A stretch of 25,017 bases of DNA from Bin22 sp034428635 (GTDB lineage Bacteria; Chloroflexota; Dehalococcoidia; Lucifugimonadales; UBA3495), in assembly GCA_034428635.1 (NCBI GenBank), contig DAOUHR010000080.1:1-25017 (forward strand), written 5' to 3'. The notes below the pieces were generated by a model that saw only the letters and a program-made list of their open reading frames with translations, was not told the origin of the DNA and ran no database searches. Position numbers and translations under genes: made by a program. Positions 12,562 through 20,703 of this stretch are shown piece after piece (the stretch's first letter is position 1; the number at the start of each line of letters is the position of its first letter).

Positions 12562-15281
12562 GTCACGACCTTGCCAACGATGCCGACCCGGTACCCGGCC
12601 CCCCTCTGCCGGGGATTTCGGCCTCGGGCTACGCCTTCTTCCGGCGCTGGTCGTCAATAGCAATAATTGCCGCGCTGGTGATAGCGTCGGTATGGTATTC
12701 CGTCGGCGTCTATGCCGACTATCTGTGGCACGACCACCTGGGCTACGGCGTGCCTTTTCTCTACATTACCATTATCCGCACGGCCCTGTTCATTATTCCC
12801 GGTCTGCTGGCAGCCACCCTTATCTCGCTGAACATCTACATTGCGCTGCCCCTGGCCACGGGGCCTGTATCCCGTCCCCTGCCCATAGATTTCCTGCGGC
12901 TGTGCCTGGCGCTGCTGCGGGTCTTTATCTACAGCTGCCTGCTGGCTGGCGGGCTCGCCTTTGGCGCACAGGCCGCGCAGCACTGGCAGGTGGTGATCCT
13001 GCTGATAAACCAGTTGCCCTTTGGCATCAGCGACCCCCAGTTCGGGCTGGACGTTTCCTTTTACGCCATCAACCTGCAGGCGCTCAGGGCGATACAGGGG
13101 TGGTTCTTCTGGCTGACAATCACGGTAACAGGGATGACGGTGGGCCTTCATGGATTCATCTACATACTTCGCGGGTTGAACTTTGTCCTGGCCCCTCGCA
13201 CTTTGCAGCAGATAGCGGGCCTGGGTATATGCCTGATGCTGACCCTGGTTTTCCATCACGTTCTCAGCGTTTTCGAAGTGACCTTGTCCGAAGGGGGGGT
13301 GGTAGCGGGGGCCACATACACCGACATTAACGCCCGGATACCCGTCTACTGGTTCCTGGCAGGAATTGCGCTGCTGGGCGCGGTGGGATTTGGGGTCAGC
13401 ATTCGTTACGTTGGGTTGCGGCTGATGGCCGGCGCCTTCACCCTGTGGCTGATCATGTTCCTGCTGGCAGGTGTCCTTTATCCCGCCCTGTTCCAGCGGT
13501 TCCGGGTCAACCCCGACGAATTTGCCCGGGAGCAACCCTTCATCCAGCGCAACATCGAGGCAACCCGGGCCGCTTACGGCCTGAACCTCGTTGATAAGAT
13601 CGACTATCCCGTCAACGAGTCCCTTACCGAGGAGACCCTGCGAGGGCACCGCAGCGCTATTGAGAATATCCGGTTGTGGGACGCGGCTCCGCTGCTGGAC
13701 GCCTACAACCAGCTTCAGTTTATGGAGCTCTACTATAATTTCGTGAACACCGACTCTGATCGTTACGTTGTGGACGGGCAGTTGCAGCAGGTATTGATTG
13801 GAGCGAGAGAACTGGACCAGGCCAGGCTGCCCGACGATGCCCAAAACTGGGTCAACCAGCGTCTGCAATACACTCACGGCTATGGTGTGTCAATGACACC
13901 GGCCACGGGATATACACTGGGCGAGGGTCGGCCCGAGTACTTCATCCAGGACATACCCATCAAGGGCGCGGTGCCCGTCTCCCGTCCCGAGGTCTATTAC
14001 GGCGAATCGCCCGTCGAGTTCGCCATCGTCAACAGCGGAATGCGCGAGGTTAACCCCGGCGCCGAGGCCTGGAACTACGACGGCGTGGGCGGTGTTCCCC
14101 TGAGTTCTTACCTGCGCCGCCTGCTTTACGCCGCCAAGTTCAGCGACGTTAACATTGCCTTGAGTGACCAGGTAACCCCTGGCAGCCGCATTCAGTTTAA
14201 CCGCAACGTTCGGGAGCGGGTGAAGACCATTGCGCCCTTCCTGAAGCTGGACGAAGACCCCTATCCGGTGCTGGACGACGCGGGTAAGCTGTGGTGGATC
14301 CAGGACGCCTACACCCTTACCGACGGCTACCCTTATTCCACGCCCACCGAGGCGGGGTTCAACTACATTCGCAACAGCGTGAAGGCGGTAATCGACGCCT
14401 ACAACGGCAACGTAACCCTGTACGTGATGGACCCGGAAGACCCCATCCTGCAAATGTACCGGAACGCGCTACCCGCCCTGTTCCGGCCTTTCGAGGAGAT
14501 GCCGGAGGACCTGCAGCCCCACATCCGCTATCCCGTCACCCTGTTTTCGGTCCAAGCCGACCTGTATCTGCGGTACCACGTTACCGACCCCCAGGTCTTC
14601 TTCAACCAGGCTGAACAGTGGGACATTCCCCTGGAGACCCGGCTGGGCAAGGACGGGGTGCGGGTAACGCCTTCTTACCTGCTGCTGCCGTTGCCGGGCG
14701 AAAACAAGGAAGAGTTTATTCTCCAGATGCCCTTCTCCCCCGCGGGGCAGAAGAAAAACCTGGTGGGCCTGCTGATAGCCCGCAACGACCCGCCAAACTA
14801 CGGCCAGCTTCGCAGCTACCACCTGCCCGACGACCGCCAGATTGACGGACCCAGCCAGGTGGAGGCCCGGATCGAAAACGACCAGGCCTTCTCCCAGTTG
14901 TTCACCCTGTGGGACGGGTCGGGTTCTAAAATCATCCGGGGACGCCTGCTGGCTATTCCCATTGCTGATACAATTGTGTACGTTGAACCGCTGTACCTGC
15001 AGTCCGAGTTCCTGGAGTTTCCGGAACTGAAAAAGGTTATACTTGCAGACAATACCAACCTGGTAATGGCCGACACCATGGCCGAGGGCGTGGCCCGCCT
15101 AACCGGCGCTGAGTATGGCAGCACCCCACAACCGTCCGGCAGTGGCGGCGCAATGACCCCGGACCAGTTGGAGCAACTGGACCAGATCGAGGCAACAATA
15201 AACGAGCTTGGAGAAACTCTGGTGGACCTGGAAAGGTCCCTGCAAAATCTACGCAACACCTTGGGAGGTAACTCGCCATGA
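12558..15281 (+). CDS. UPF0182 family membrane protein
   Basis: About 907 residues from GTG 12558. The first third has about seven hydrophobic membrane segments; the rest is a large, probably extracytoplasmic, domain. Family-typical blocks are DPQFGLDVSFYAINL (about 157-171), GATYTDINARIPVYW (about 251-265) and RVNPDEFAREQPFIQRNIEATR after the last membrane helix. Near the C-terminus a Gln/Glu/Leu-rich stretch (DQLEQLDQIEATINELGETL) suggests a coiled coil. The function of UPF0182 (COG1615) is not established. It overlaps argD by ATGA and follows argB closely, so it is likely to be transcribed with arginine genes; no link of this family with arginine is known to me. Confidence 0.88.
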   Translation: MSHDLANDADPVPGPPLPGISASGYAFFRRWSSIAIIAALVIASVWYSVGVYADYLWHDHLGYGVPFLYITIIRTALFIIPGLLAATLISLNIYIALPLATGPVSRPLPIDFLRLCLALLRVFIYSCLLAGGLAFGAQAAQHWQVVILLINQLPFGISDPQFGLDVSFYAINLQALRAIQGWFFWLTITVTGMTVGLHGFIYILRGLNFVLAPRTLQQIAGLGICLMLTLVFHHVLSVFEVTLSEGGVVAGATYTDINARIPVYWFLAGIALLGAVGFGVSIRYVGLRLMAGAFTLWLIMFLLAGVLYPALFQRFRVNPDEFAREQPFIQRNIEATRAAYGLNLVDKIDYPVNESLTEETLRGHRSAIENIRLWDAAPLLDAYNQLQFMELYYNFVNTDSDRYVVDGQLQQVLIGARELDQARLPDDAQNWVNQRLQYTHGYGVSMTPATGYTLGEGRPEYFIQDIPIKGAVPVSRPEVYYGESPVEFAIVNSGMREVNPGAEAWNYDGVGGVPLSSYLRRLLYAAKFSDVNIALSDQVTPGSRIQFNRNVRERVKTIAPFLKLDEDPYPVLDDAGKLWWIQDAYTLTDGYPYSTPTEAGFNYIRNSVKAVIDAYNGNVTLYVMDPEDPILQMYRNALPALFRPFEEMPEDLQPHIRYPVTLFSVQADLYLRYHVTDPQVFFNQAEQWDIPLETRLGKDGVRVTPSYLLLPLPGENKEEFILQMPFSPAGQKKNLVGLLIARNDPPNYGQLRSYHLPDDRQIDGPSQVEARIENDQAFSQLFTLWDGSGSKIIRGRLLAIPIADTIVYVEPLYLQSEFLEFPELKKVILADNTNLVMADTMAEGVARLTGAEYGSTPQPSGSGGAMTPDQLEQLDQIEATINELGETLVDLERSLQNLRNTLGGNSP

Positions 15282-16477
15282 CCACCGGCAAGAGCAACAG
15301 CGAATGGATTGCCATTGAGAACCAGTACTACGCCCAGACGGTGCGTCGTCAGCCCGTGGTAATCGTGCGGGGCGAAGGCACCCGCGTTTGGGACGCCGAC
15401 GGCAAGGAATATTTGGACTTCGTGGCAGGCTGGGCAGTCAACCAGCTGGGGCACAGCCATCCGGCCATTACCCAGGCCATAGCCGAACAGGCCGGAACGC
15501 TGCTGCAGACATCCAATCAGTTCTATACCGTGCCGCAGTTGCAGCTTGCCGAGACGCTGATTGAGAACAGTTGCCTGGACCTGGTCTTCTTCGGCAACAG
15601 CGGCGCCGAGGCCGTTGAGGGAGCAATGAAGCTGGCGCGGCGTTATGGAAAGCTGCACCGCGACGGCGCCTACGAAATCATCACGGCCTTCAACTCTTTC
15701 CACGGCCGCACCCAGGCCACCGTCGCCGCCACCGGGCAACCCCACTACCAGGAGAACTTCGCTCCCCTGCTGCCGGGCTTTGTCCACGTGGACTATAACG
15801 ACGTGGAGGGCGTGATGAATGCCACCTCCGACCGTACCGCCGCCGTCATGGTGGAGCCGGTACAGGGCGAGGCGGGCGTAGTTATTCCCGACGACGACTA
15901 CCTGCAGCGGCTGCGGGAGTGGTGCGACAGCCAGGGGATTCTGCTGATTCTGGACGAAGTGCAGACGGGCATGGGGCGGCTGGGCAGCCTGTTCGGTTAC
16001 CAGGAGTACGGGGTGGAGCCGGACGTTATGACCCTGGCCAAGGGGCTGGGTTACGGCGTGCCCATTGGCGCCTTCCTGTCCAAGGCCCACTGCCAGGCCC
16101 TGGTGCCGGGGGACCACGGTTCCACTTTCGGAGGCAACGCCCTGACCACGGCCGCCGGCTATGCCGGGACCAAGTTCCTGATCGATAACGATATTCCCGG
16201 GCACGTGAAGCAGATGGAATCTTACCTGCTGGGCAGGCTGAACGATGTCAAGGACCGTTTCTCTATTGTTACCGAGGTGCGTGGCAAGGGCCTGCTGGCC
16301 GCCATGGACTTCGATGAAGCCATATCCGGGCAGGTTCTGACCAACTGCAACGAGGCTGGCCTGCTGCTCAACGGTCCGCGTCCCAACACCATCCGCTTCA
16401 TGCCTCCCTTGAACATCACTCCCGAGGAGATTGACGAGGGCGTGGGTCGGTTGGAAGAGGCTTTGGAGAAGATTTAG
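15278..16477 (+). CDS. argD: Acetylornithine aminotransferase
   Basis: A 399-residue class III PLP aminotransferase that makes N-acetylornithine from N-acetylglutamate semialdehyde with glutamate as donor. ATG 15278 overlaps the UPF0182 stop and has GGGAGG 8 nt upstream. Motifs: GNSGAEAVEGAMKLAR (about 106-121), FNSFHGRT (about 138-145, stacking on the cofactor), LDEVQTGMGR (Asp226) and LAKGLGYGVPIGA with the Schiff-base Lys255, then STFGGNAL. In some organisms ArgD also serves lysine synthesis. 4-aminobutyrate or ornithine aminotransferase is possible on sequence alone, but the place among argJ, argB and argG favours ArgD. Confidence 0.9.
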   Translation: MTTGKSNSEWIAIENQYYAQTVRRQPVVIVRGEGTRVWDADGKEYLDFVAGWAVNQLGHSHPAITQAIAEQAGTLLQTSNQFYTVPQLQLAETLIENSCLDLVFFGNSGAEAVEGAMKLARRYGKLHRDGAYEIITAFNSFHGRTQATVAATGQPHYQENFAPLLPGFVHVDYNDVEGVMNATSDRTAAVMVEPVQGEAGVVIPDDDYLQRLREWCDSQGILLILDEVQTGMGRLGSLFGYQEYGVEPDVMTLAKGLGYGVPIGAFLSKAHCQALVPGDHGSTFGGNALTTAAGYAGTKFLIDNDIPGHVKQMESYLLGRLNDVKDRFSIVTEVRGKGLLAAMDFDEAISGQVLTNCNEAGLLLNGPRPNTIRFMPPLNITPEEIDEGVGRLEEALEKI

Positions 16478-16529
16478 GGGGCAGTAACTCTCCCCGTACG
16501 TCCAGATCACCAGTGAGCGCAGAAATATT

Positions 16530-16778
16530 ATGGCAATGAACCGCAAGGAACTCGAGCTTCTGGAGAGGATAACCCTCAATCCAGACCCCACCAACGGCAA
16601 GCCGGTGATCAAGGGCACTTCCGTAACCGTGGAAGAAGTGTTGGGGCTGATGGGCCAGGATATTTCCATACCGGAAATTCTCTTTCGGCACCCCGGCATT
16701 TCCGATACTGACGTGCGGGCCTGCCTGCTCTTTGCCCGAAAGGTCATTGACGATATAACCTTTATGCCGCTGTGCTGA
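16530..16778 (+). CDS. DUF433 antitoxin-like protein, solitary copy
   Basis: 82 residues. The sequence LLERITLNPDPTNGKPVIKG is followed by TSVTVEEVLGLM, then ISIPEILFRHPGISDTDVRA: the DUF433 pattern (ITxNPxxxxGKPVIxGTRxxVExIL, PExDIL, hP.L...D..AAL.YA). DUF433 proteins are small DNA-binding antitoxins that pair with PIN-like DUF5615 toxins. ATG 16530 has only weak upstream purines; a start at ATG 16536 is also possible. This copy has no toxin of its own and resembles the next gene along its length, so it is probably a duplicate that lost its partner or serves as a second antitoxin. Confidence 0.85.
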   Translation: MAMNRKELELLERITLNPDPTNGKPVIKGTSVTVEEVLGLMGQDISIPEILFRHPGISDTDVRACLLFARKVIDDITFMPLC

Positions 16779-16840
16779 GGCACAGCCGGCGTCGGCGAGT
16801 CCCTAAATAACTTGTAGGTACTCCGAAGGAGCGAACTTAT

Positions 16841-17092
16841 ATGGCTCAAAATGAAAGTGAACTTCTGGAACGCATTACTCGCAATCCAAAAGTAAAGGTA
16901 GGGAAACCGGTGATCCGGGGCACCCGGCTGAACGTGGAGTTCATCTTGGGCTTGATGGCTTATGGCATGACCATTGATGAAATCCTTGTAGAATACACGC
17001 ATATTTCCCGTTCGGATGTGCTCGCCTGTATCCATTATGGAGAAAAGGCCATCTCCGAGAACCTTTTCTTTCCTTCAAGGGCGGGTGTGTAA
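16841..17092 (+). CDS. DUF433 antitoxin of a DUF433/DUF5615 pair
   Basis: 83 residues with LLERITRNPKVKVGKPVIRG, TRLNVEFILGL, MTIDEILVEYTHISRSDVLA and IHYGEKAIS, a textbook DUF433 domain. ATG 16841 follows GAAGGAG at 10-11 nt. Its stop (17090-17092) touches or overlaps the toxin frame, so the two are translated together. In the family the antitoxin binds the PIN-like partner and represses the operon. The closest relative in the window is the solitary DUF433 gene just upstream. Confidence 0.88.
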   Translation: MAQNESELLERITRNPKVKVGKPVIRGTRLNVEFILGLMAYGMTIDEILVEYTHISRSDVLACIHYGEKAISENLFFPSRAGV

Positions 17093-17103
17093 TTCGATTT
17101 CTG

Positions 17104-17436
17104 GTGGATGAGTGTGTTGGGTACCATGTAGCAGTGTGGCTGGATGAAATGCAGCAAGAGGTAGCCTCGATACAAGAGGGGAGTCCAGGTATTCCCGACG
17201 AAGAGGTGTTACGGCGTTCCGTTGAAGAAGATCGAATTCTCATTACCCGGGACAAAGACTTTGGGGAGTTGGTTTTCAAGGAGCAACAGCCACACGTGGG
17301 GATTGTATTGTTACGACTGACTGAGGACGACCCCGCCACCACCACAGCAGCAATTCTGGACTTGTTGGAATTCCATCGTCATCGATTGGCTGGCAACTTT
17401 ACCGTGACCACCGGGCGTAGAGTACGAACGGTTTAA
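17104..17436 (+). CDS. DUF5615 PIN-like toxin
   Basis: At least 110 residues. DUF5615 proteins have a PIN-like/Mut7-C nuclease fold. Seen here are VDECVG with the first active-site Asp, RILITRDKDFGELVF with the second acidic cluster, and GIVLLRL, the following strand. The family normally begins (M)xxLVDE; in this frame IRFLVDECVG can be read from 17092, but it has no ATG, GTG or TTG before GTG 17104. Either the non-standard ATT at 17092, overlapping the antitoxin stop, or CTG 17101 starts the full strand, or the protein begins at GTG 17104 slightly short. Cognate antitoxin is the preceding DUF433 gene. The pair separates argD from argG. Confidence 0.85.
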   Translation: MDECVGYHVAVWLDEMQQEVASIQEGSPGIPDEEVLRRSVEEDRILITRDKDFGELVFKEQQPHVGIVLLRLTEDDPATTTAAILDLLEFHRHRLAGNFTVTTGRRVRTV

Positions 17437-17513
17437 TCTGGCCCTTTTGAGTGACCGCTATCAGGCGGGCAAACTTGTAGCTTCCATCCCAACTCGGAGG
17501 TAAATCACCCAGA

Positions 17514-18701
17514 ATGGCAAATGACAAAATCGTCCTGGCCTACAGCGGTGGCCTGGATACGTCGGTGGCCGTACCTTGGCTCAGGGAGCAGTACGGCGCG
17601 GATATCATCACCCTTACCATAGATTTGGGCATGGTGGACCTGGAGTCCATCCGGCAAAGGGCCATGCAAGTCGGCGCGGCCAAGGCCCTCACCGTGGACG
17701 GCAAGGAAACCCTGGTCAACGAGTTCCTTTTCCCCGCGCTGCAGGCCGGGGCCATCTACGAGGAACAATATCCGCTGGCCACTGCCCTTGGCCGTCCCCT
17801 GATTGCCCGATACCTGGTGGAAGCGGCGCGGGCCGAGGGCGCCTACGCCGTGGCCCACGGGTGTACCGGCAAGGGCAACGACCAGGTCCGCATCGACGTT
17901 GGCGTGGCAGCCCTGGCCCCGGAACTGAAGGTAATTGCCCCCATCCGTGACTGGGGCATGAGCCGCGAGGACGAGATTGAGTACGGGCAGGCCCGCAACC
18001 TGCCCATCAACGCCAGCCGCAGTCGCTTCTCCGTGGACGAAAACCTGTGGGGACGCAGCGCCGAAGCCGGTGAACTGGAAGACCCCTGGCTGGAGCCTCC
18101 GGAAGACGCTTACGACTGGACCCAGACCGCTTCCGGCGCCCCCGATGAACCCGCCTATGTGGAAATCCACTTCAACGAAGGTATCCCCAACGCCCTGGAC
18201 GGCGAGAGCATGAACGGGGTTGACCTGATCCGCCATCTGAACGCGCTGGCGGGGCAGCACGGGGTAGGAAGGGTTGACCACGTGGAAAACCGCCTGGTGG
18301 GCATCAAGTCCCGGGAAGTCTATGAGACCCCCGCCGCGGTCACCCTGCACGCCGCCCACAAGGCCCTGGAGACGCTGACCCTGAGCAAGGATCAGGCCCG
18401 CCTGAAGGCCCAGATTGCCCAGCAGTACGCCGACATGGTCTATAACGGCCTGTGGTTCACGCACCATCGCCTGGACATGGACGCTTATGTCAGCAGCACC
18501 CAGCGCTACGTCACCGGCGACGTTCGGGTGAGGCTGCACAAGGGAACCTGCACCGTGGTGGGCCGCAGCGCGCCCCAGGCCCTGTACAACTACAACCTGG
18601 CCACCTACGACCGGGAAGACCAGTTCGACCATTCTGCCGCCGCCGGATTCATCGACATTTTCGGCCTGCCGGTAAGGACCCAGAACCAGGCGCAGGGGTA
18701 A
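17514..18701 (+). CDS. argG: Argininosuccinate synthase
   Basis: 395 residues. It joins citrulline and aspartate with ATP to make argininosuccinate, the step before ArgH. The N-terminal ATP-pyrophosphatase loop AYSGGLDTS (about 8-16) is complete; VAHGCTGKGNDQVR (about 118-131) and INASRSRFSVDENLWGRS (about 163-180) are the citrulline and aspartate site blocks of the family; YNGLWFTHHRLDMDAY lies in the C-terminal domain. Length and frame are normal. ATG 17514 is preceded by GGAGGT (about 12 nt). It is separated from argD by the toxin-antitoxin group and followed 21 bp later by a small two-gene unit. Confidence 0.95.
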   Translation: MANDKIVLAYSGGLDTSVAVPWLREQYGADIITLTIDLGMVDLESIRQRAMQVGAAKALTVDGKETLVNEFLFPALQAGAIYEEQYPLATALGRPLIARYLVEAARAEGAYAVAHGCTGKGNDQVRIDVGVAALAPELKVIAPIRDWGMSREDEIEYGQARNLPINASRSRFSVDENLWGRSAEAGELEDPWLEPPEDAYDWTQTASGAPDEPAYVEIHFNEGIPNALDGESMNGVDLIRHLNALAGQHGVGRVDHVENRLVGIKSREVYETPAAVTLHAAHKALETLTLSKDQARLKAQIAQQYADMVYNGLWFTHHRLDMDAYVSSTQRYVTGDVRVRLHKGTCTVVGRSAPQALYNYNLATYDREDQFDHSAAAGFIDIFGLPVRTQNQAQG

Positions 18702-18722
18702 GTAGTTTGGAGATGGTGTCCG

Positions 18723-18950
18723 GTGAGTGAAATAATGACCATTCAACAAATAGAAGAGACTTTCGAGTCGGAATGGGTGTTGGTGGCAGATCCGGAGTTC
18801 ACGCCCGAAATGGAGCTTGTGAATGGAGAGGTTGTGTACCACTGTTCTGACCGGGACGAGTTGTACCGCAAAATTGGTGAGTTGAATCTCAAGAGTTCCG
18901 CAGTTCTTTACACCGGTTCTGTCCCGGACGATCTGGTAATTATGCTATGA
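18723..18950 (+). CDS. Small DUF5678-like protein paired with a retropepsin-like protease
   Basis: 75 residues from GTG 18723 (GGAGAT 8 nt upstream); ATG 18735 is an alternative. The fold-defining part reads EWVLVADPE...ELVNGEVVYHCSDRDEL, like the 'W-V-x-hxxGEVV-hxSxxxxxL' pattern of DUF5678, small proteins often found upstream of clan AA aspartic proteases. The last codons overlap the protease start as ATGA, so the two are translationally coupled. The function of DUF5678 is unknown; a chaperone, inhibitor or antitoxin-like role is only a guess from the pairing. Confidence 0.65.
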   Translation: MSEIMTIQQIEETFESEWVLVADPEFTPEMELVNGEVVYHCSDRDELYRKIGELNLKSSAVLYTGSVPDDLVIML

Positions 18951-19330
18951 CCTTTCGCTTCAATCCCGGAAGCGGAACGATTGTCATTACGGCGGTCATC
19001 ACTGGAATAGGGACTCAAGCGGCGGTGCGGCTGGCACTGGATACGGGCGCTAATATGACCATGCTCAACCGGGAACTGGCATCCAACTTAGGTTATAACA
19101 TGGAATCCCCTGACAGAATAGTCAGGATTGCAACAGCCAGCGGAATAATGCAGGCGCCCCAGTTGGCAATCAGGGGGATTGTGGCGCTTGGACAGCAGAG
19201 ATTGAATTTTCCTGTTGTTTGCCACAGCTTGCCGACTGGAGTAAGTGTTGACGGACTACTGGGCCTTGACTTCTTTCGTGGCCAAAGGCTGACCATCGAC
19301 TTCCGTGAAGGACTTATAACCCTGGACTAA
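18947..19330 (+). CDS. Retropepsin-like clan AA aspartic protease
   Basis: 127 residues. One aspartic-protease domain: ALDTGANMTML (about 28-38) has the catalytic Asp-Thr-Gly, and VDGLLGLDFF (about 102-111) the hydrophobic-hydrophobic-Gly block that supports the active site; 'FNPGSGTIVITAVI' is the first strand. Like retropepsins it has only one DTG, so it should work as a dimer. No signal peptide or membrane anchor is seen, so it is probably cytoplasmic. It overlaps the DUF5678-like gene by ATGA and ends 35 bp before the aminotransferase gene. Bacterial members are mostly uncharacterised. Confidence 0.82.
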   Translation: MTFRFNPGSGTIVITAVITGIGTQAAVRLALDTGANMTMLNRELASNLGYNMESPDRIVRIATASGIMQAPQLAIRGIVALGQQRLNFPVVCHSLPTGVSVDGLLGLDFFRGQRLTIDFREGLITLD

Positions 19331-19365
19331 CTTGAAACGCACACGCGACTACATCTGGAGGACTT

Positions 19366-20532
19366 ATGACCCTGGCAGAGAGAATGTATAACCTGGGCAC
19401 CGAGACCGCCTTTGAAGTATTAGCCAAGGCGCGGGCCCTCGAGGCCCAGGGAAAGGAAATCATTCACCTGGAGATCGGCGAACCCGACTTCGACACGCCC
19501 AAGCACATTGTCGATGCGGGCGTTCGCGCCCTGCAGGAGGGTTACACCCACTATGGGCCTACCCCCGGCCTGCCCGAATTGCGCGAGGCCGTCGCCCGCA
19601 ACAGCAGGGAGGTACGAGGCATCGACACGATCCCGGGCCAGGTAGTGGTCACACCCGGGGCCAAGCCCATCATGTTCTACGTCATCCTGGCCCTGGCCGA
19701 ACCCGGGGCCGAGGTCATCTATCCCAACCCCGGTTTTCCCATCTACGAGTCCATGATCCGCTTCTCCGGCGCCACCCCGGTGCCCATGCAGTTGCTGGAG
19801 GAGAAGGACTACCATCCCGACCTGGATGACCTGGCCAGCAAGATTACCGACCGCACCCGGCTGATCATCGTCAACTCCCCGGAGAACCCCTGCGGTTCTG
19901 CACTCACTAAGGATGAACTGGAGACTATCGCCAACCTGGCCCGCGGCCGCAACCTGTACGTGATGGCCGATGAGATCTACAAGGACATCCTCTACACCGG
20001 GGAGCACTTCAGCATCGCCGCCTTCCCCGACATGGCCAAGCAGACGGTCATCCTGGACGGCTTTTCCAAGAGCTATGCGATGACCGGCTGGAGGCTGGGC
20101 TACGGCATCATGCCCGAGGAACTGGTGCCCCACATTACCCGCCTGGCGGTGAACAGCGTATCCTGCGCCGCGTCCTTCAGCCAGCGGGCCGCAGTCGCCG
20201 CCCTGGACGGTCCCCAGGACGATGTCCAGGCCATGGCAGCCGAGTTCGCCCAGCGCCGCCGCCTGATAACCGACGGCCTGCGCAGCATCCCCGGCATCAA
20301 CTGCCCCGAACCGGAGGGCGCCTTCTACGCCTTCCCCAGCATCAAGGAGACTGGCCTGAGCAGCGCCGAGTTTGAGGAGCGGGCGCTGAACGAGGCCGGG
20401 GTTGCCCTGCTGTCGGGTTCCGCATTCGGCGTTTACGGCGAGGGTTACGTTCGTCTCTCCTACGCCAACTCGCAGGAGAACATTACCAAGGCGCTGGAGA
20501 GTTTGCGGGAGTTTGTGGTAGGGCTGGGGTAG
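19366..20532 (+). CDS. Class I/II PLP aminotransferase, aspartate aminotransferase-like
   Basis: 388 residues of fold-type I. Motifs: HLEIGEPDFDTP (about 34-45), HYGPTPGLPELREA (substrate and cofactor contacts), VNSPENPCG with Asn174, ADEIYKDILY with Asp202 and Tyr205, and GFSKSYAMTGWRLGYG with Schiff-base Lys235 and the carboxylate-binding Arg243. This fits the Igamma aspartate/aromatic aminotransferase group; substrate cannot be fixed by sequence alone. ATG 19366 has GGAGG upstream. Aspartate made here would feed argininosuccinate synthase encoded close by, but the position may be incidental. A hairpin at 20631-20669 separates it from the convergent class V aminotransferase gene. Confidence 0.9.
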   Translation: MTLAERMYNLGTETAFEVLAKARALEAQGKEIIHLEIGEPDFDTPKHIVDAGVRALQEGYTHYGPTPGLPELREAVARNSREVRGIDTIPGQVVVTPGAKPIMFYVILALAEPGAEVIYPNPGFPIYESMIRFSGATPVPMQLLEEKDYHPDLDDLASKITDRTRLIIVNSPENPCGSALTKDELETIANLARGRNLYVMADEIYKDILYTGEHFSIAAFPDMAKQTVILDGFSKSYAMTGWRLGYGIMPEELVPHITRLAVNSVSCAASFSQRAAVAALDGPQDDVQAMAAEFAQRRRLITDGLRSIPGINCPEPEGAFYAFPSIKETGLSSAEFEERALNEAGVALLSGSAFGVYGEGYVRLSYANSQENITKALESLREFVVGLG

Positions 20533-20630
20533 GGTTGCTGTACCGGAACAATCACACCGAGAGTCGGTAAAGCAAAGACCACTGTCCCCACTTCAGGGAC
20601 CAGGCTTTTGACGAAAACTCTCACTGGCAA

Positions 20631-20669
20631 GAAAGACAGGGATGGCGTCCGTTGCCGTCCCTGTCTTCC
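20631..20669. terminator. Hairpin between convergent genes, probable terminator
   Basis: A 15 bp stem with two wobble or mismatch positions (20631-20645 with 20655-20669) and a 9 nt loop. On the minus strand it is followed by TTTCTT, so it best fits the end of the class V aminotransferase gene; on the plus strand the T-run is poor. Confidence 0.55.
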
Positions 20670-20703
20670 GTTAGCCGCATCCTTCAACTACGAGTTGCGC
20701 CCC

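Noticed and set aside
14816..17035. Long minus-strand open frame of 739 codons
   Set aside because: It lies antisense to UPF0182, argD and the DUF433 genes, which have clear family motifs; it has no recognisable motif itself and reflects GC-rich codon use.
17505..18842. Minus-strand open frame of 445 codons opposite argG
   Set aside because: A shadow of argG; the sense frame carries all argininosuccinate synthase motifs.
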